Below are positions 60,953-64,000 of a stretch of DNA of 64,000 bases, in pieces. The stretch comes from Roseovarius sp. S88 (GTDB taxonomy: Bacteria > Pseudomonadota > Alphaproteobacteria > Rhodobacterales > Rhodobacteraceae), in NCBI RefSeq assembly GCF_037023735.1, contig NZ_CP146069.1, positions 2,335,501 through 2,399,500 of the forward strand. The letters run 5' to 3'. The translations under genes were made by a program, and so were the position numbers. Position 1 is the first letter of the stretch. Each line of letters begins with the position of its first letter. Below the pieces are notes generated by a model. It was not told the DNA's origin. It saw only the letters and a program-made list of their open reading frames with translations, and did no database searches.

Positions 60953-60960
<8 letters not shown>
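60352..60960 (-). CDS. nuoC: NADH-quinone oxidoreductase subunit C
   Basis: A 202-residue peripheral subunit. The family region [20 protein letters not shown] and [14 protein letters not shown] are present. The ATG at 60960 fits the family N-terminus and overlaps the end of the preceding gene. Confidence 0.94.
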
Positions 60961-62165
<1,205 letters not shown>

Positions 62166-62413
62166 GATGTGGCTCCTTTCATGCGCACCCGTCTGCGCAT
62201 CAAGATGGCTCTCTTTAATACATCATCGGGTTTACCCCCGCCTTTTTGCCGGGTCAACCGAAGCTGCACATAAACCGGACAATCTGTCAGGGGAAATTGA
62301 CGCATCTGCCGGTCAGGCAGAAAAGTTAACCAAGATTAACGTGTCATTCGTGCGATAAACACTTGCGCATAATCAAGAATATGAGCGCGCCCAAGGACAC
62401 GACACCAGAGCCA
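62166..62413 (-). promoter_or_regulatory. Upstream region of the nuo operon
   Basis: These 248 bases contain no supported gene and must hold the nuo promoter. On the minus strand a possible -35 (TTGACC) occurs about 100 bases before nuoA, but no good -10 follows at the right spacing. The stop of the enoyl-CoA hydratase lies at 62414. Confidence 0.4.
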
Positions 62414-63196
62414 CTATTCAGCCCAGCGCGGCTTTTCTTTGGCAAAAAACGCCCCAATCCCGTGTTGCGCTTCTTCCCCGGCCCAGCAGGCCACGAGCGC
62501 GTCAATTGTGTGGTCGATCACAGTATCATCTATCACCGGCCCCAACCGGCGCGTCAGGGCCTTGGCTTGGGCCACAGCCTCAGGCGCGCAGGACAGGTAA
62601 GGTGCGACCTCAGCCTCGACCACATCATCCAACTCGGCCACCGGCACGGCGCGCGCCACAAGGTTGAGCGCCATCGCCTCGGTTGCATCAAACCGGCGGC
62701 CTGACATGAAGACCTGCCGCGCCTTGGCCTCGCCCATACGGGCCACGACATAGGGTCCAATCGTGGCGGGGATCAGCCCCAGACGCGTCTCGGTCAGGGC
62801 CATCGCCACGTGATCGGCGGCAACCACCACATCACACACGCTCATCAACCCCACGCCGCCGCCAAAGGCATTGCCATGCACCCGGCCAATGAGCGGTTTG
62901 GGCAGCGTGTTGAGCGCCTGCAGCATCTCGGCTAGTTTGCGCGCCTCGCGGCGACGCGTCTCGGTATCGGCCTCAAACTGATCGCGCATCCAGCCCAGAT
63001 CGCCGCCTGCACAGAACGTCTTACCCTTCGCTGCCAGCACCACGGCGCGCAGGTCAGGGTCTTGCCCCAGAACCCGTGCCGCGTCGGCCAACTCAGCAAT
63101 CATCTGGCCCGACAGGGCATTGTGCTTGTCTTCCCGGTCCAGCCAGAGCGTCGCCACGCCCCGCACATCGCGCTCTATAGAAATCGCCTCATACAT
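62414..63196 (-). CDS. Enoyl-CoA hydratase/isomerase family protein
   Basis: A 260-residue crotonase-fold enzyme. KTFCAGGDLGWM forms the first oxyanion-hole region and HGNAFGGGVGLMSVCDVVVA the second; TETRLGLIPATIGPYV carries a likely catalytic Glu. Resemblance to methylglutaconyl-CoA hydratase (leucine pathway) and the adjacent HMG-CoA lyase make a role in leucine breakdown likely. The ATG at 63196 is used over the longer frame. Confidence 0.85.
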   Translation of the reverse strand: MYEAISIERDVRGVATLWLDREDKHNALSGQMIAELADAARVLGQDPDLRAVVLAAKGKTFCAGGDLGWMRDQFEADTETRRREARKLAEMLQALNTLPKPLIGRVHGNAFGGGVGLMSVCDVVVAADHVAMALTETRLGLIPATIGPYVVARMGEAKARQVFMSGRRFDATEAMALNLVARAVPVAELDDVVEAEVAPYLSCAPEAVAQAKALTRRLGPVIDDTVIDHTIDALVACWAGEEAQHGIGAFFAKEKPRWAE

Positions 63197-63692
63197 CGCC
63201 CAACTCCTTACCTGTGTCGCGCAACCAATCGCCATAAAGCCAGACCATCCGGTCCACGAACCAAACTTTTGGTCCCACGGCTAACACCATGCCGAACACC
63301 GTCCACCATGGCTCCAGCCAGATCAACCCGATCACCAGAACGATAACGCCCGGAAGGCTGGCCCAAGCCAAACCATCGGCCCAGGCCCGGTGATGGGCGG
63401 CCACTTCCTCTCGCCGGTTCAAGAACACCCGTTCGCCCAACACGCCACGCGAGGCCCAGTTGTCAAGATTGTCCGGCGGCGGGAACGCCCGCGGGTTGAT
63501 CCAAGCCCAGAGCAGGACCAGCGCCGTAGGCAGAATGGCCCACCAGCCCAGAAAGACGCGACACCAGATCGCCAGAACCAAGAGCGGCAGCACGGTAAAC
63601 CGCGTATAGGCCGACATCGGGTTAGCATGGCGCGCCCATGTGGCGTCATCCATCGCCATCAGCCGCTCTGCCGCGCGATAAAGTGCTTTCAT
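63189..63692 (-). CDS. Hypothetical membrane protein
   Basis: A 167-residue protein with about four helices (FTVLPLLVLAIWCRVFLGW, AILPTALVLLWAWI, SLPGVIVLVIGLIW and WWTVFGMVLAVG). Resembles small DUF6653-like membrane proteins, not certain. It overlaps both neighbours (ATGA-type), so it is co-translated with them. Confidence 0.65.
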   Translation of the reverse strand: MKALYRAAERLMAMDDATWARHANPMSAYTRFTVLPLLVLAIWCRVFLGWWAILPTALVLLWAWINPRAFPPPDNLDNWASRGVLGERVFLNRREEVAAHHRAWADGLAWASLPGVIVLVIGLIWLEPWWTVFGMVLAVGPKVWFVDRMVWLYGDWLRDTGKELGDV

Positions 63693-64000
63693 GCGATTGC
63701 CCCGCCGCGCATGGTTTGCGCCATCCTGGCCGCCTTGGTCAGAACCTCACGGTCCAGCCCGGTCTCATACCCCAGCGCAACCAGCCGGTCATGCACCGTC
63801 TCGGTCGCCACATTCCCCGCCGCGCCTGGCGCATAAGGGCAGCCACCCAGACCGCCAACAGCCGCATCAAACACCCGCAGGCCATGGCCAAGGGCCACTT
63901 CGACATTCTCCACCGCCCGTCCCGACGTGTCATGGAAATGTCCTGCCAGTTGTGCAGCAGGCACGGCTTTAATCACTTCGGCCAGCATCGCATCAATCCG
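63689..64000 (-). CDS. Hydroxymethylglutaryl-CoA lyase, C-terminal part
   Basis: The last 103 or so residues of HMG-CoA lyase, which splits HMG-CoA into acetoacetate and acetyl-CoA in leucine degradation. It carries the metal-binding GHFHDTSGRAVEN and the active-site Cys signature GGLGGCPYAPGA. The frame runs open past 64000, so the start is outside the window. Confidence 0.9.
   Translation of the reverse strand, partial: RIDAMLAEVIKAVPAAQLAGHFHDTSGRAVENVEVALGHGLRVFDAAVGGLGGCPYAPGAAGNVATETVHDRLVALGYETGLDREVLTKAARMAQTMRGGAIA

Noticed and set aside
62326..62341. TTAA-N6-TTAA resembling a CtrA site upstream of nuoA
   Set aside because: The CtrA consensus needs N7; the match is one base short.

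Overview
The window is chromosomal DNA from an alphaproteobacterium of the Rhodobacteraceae, most probably the marine Roseobacter group. The basis is gene content. The complex I operon carries small Rhodobacteraceae-type proteins (DUF5333- and DUF5337-like) and a NuoE with a long tail. The radA-cvpA-purF and surE-pcm-nlpD linkages, a CpaE/TadZ-type Tad pilus locus, Hint_2-type proteins and a non-pyrrolysine MttB homologue also fit. No rRNA, tRNA or CRISPR was seen. I do not name a genus.

Layout, left to right. 1-4.9 kb: the end of radA, cvpA with a strong terminator, a Hint-domain protein, purF and a DUF2199 protein. 5-9.7 kb: a GspC/PilP-like orphan, bioY, an SDR, then surE-pcm-nlpD. 9.9-20 kb: a LuxR-type regulator divergent from a Tad pilus locus (flp, cpaB, tadG-like, two tadE-like, cpaE, cpaF, tadB, tadC) with no secretin or prepilin peptidase gene in it. 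20-24.6 kb: an MttB-family methyltransferase, an ATPase and tatABC. 24.8-31.5 kb: a sodium/solute symporter, an AlkC/AlkD-like protein, an SDR lacking the catalytic Tyr, a second Hint protein, an NTF2-like protein and prfC. 31.56-32.80 kb: an IS30-type element. 33-41.1 kb: a conserved unknown, a glycosyltransferase, an RhlE-type helicase, a 2OG-Fe(II) dioxygenase, an unknown, rnj, coaX and birA. 41.2-62.2 kb: the complete 14-gene complex I operon on the minus strand (nuoA to nuoN) with 15 small extra genes between the nuo genes. 62.4-64 kb: an enoyl-CoA hydratase, a membrane protein and the end of a hydroxymethylglutaryl-CoA lyase, suggesting leucine catabolism.

The nuo cluster is a single polarised operon. 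Many genes overlap by GTGA, ATGA or TAATG, and it ends in a hairpin terminator after nuoN. The extra genes include lipoproteins, small membrane proteins, an NTF2-like and an ABM-like protein, a CMD-family protein and a methyltransferase. One carries a helix-hairpin-helix domain that is repeated at the C-terminus of NuoE.

Five genes (tadG-like, tatC, prfC, the IS30 transposase and nuoL) are broken by what looks like one missing base in a homopolymer. Adding that base restores the expected family sequence and a whole number of codons each time. Uncorrected assembly indels are the simplest reading, so tatC, prfC, nuoL and tadG are treated as probably intact genes. I found no convincing undescribed defence or biosynthetic system. 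The best leads are the decorated complex I operon, the duplicated HhH domain, the Hint-protein pair and the secretin-less Tad locus.
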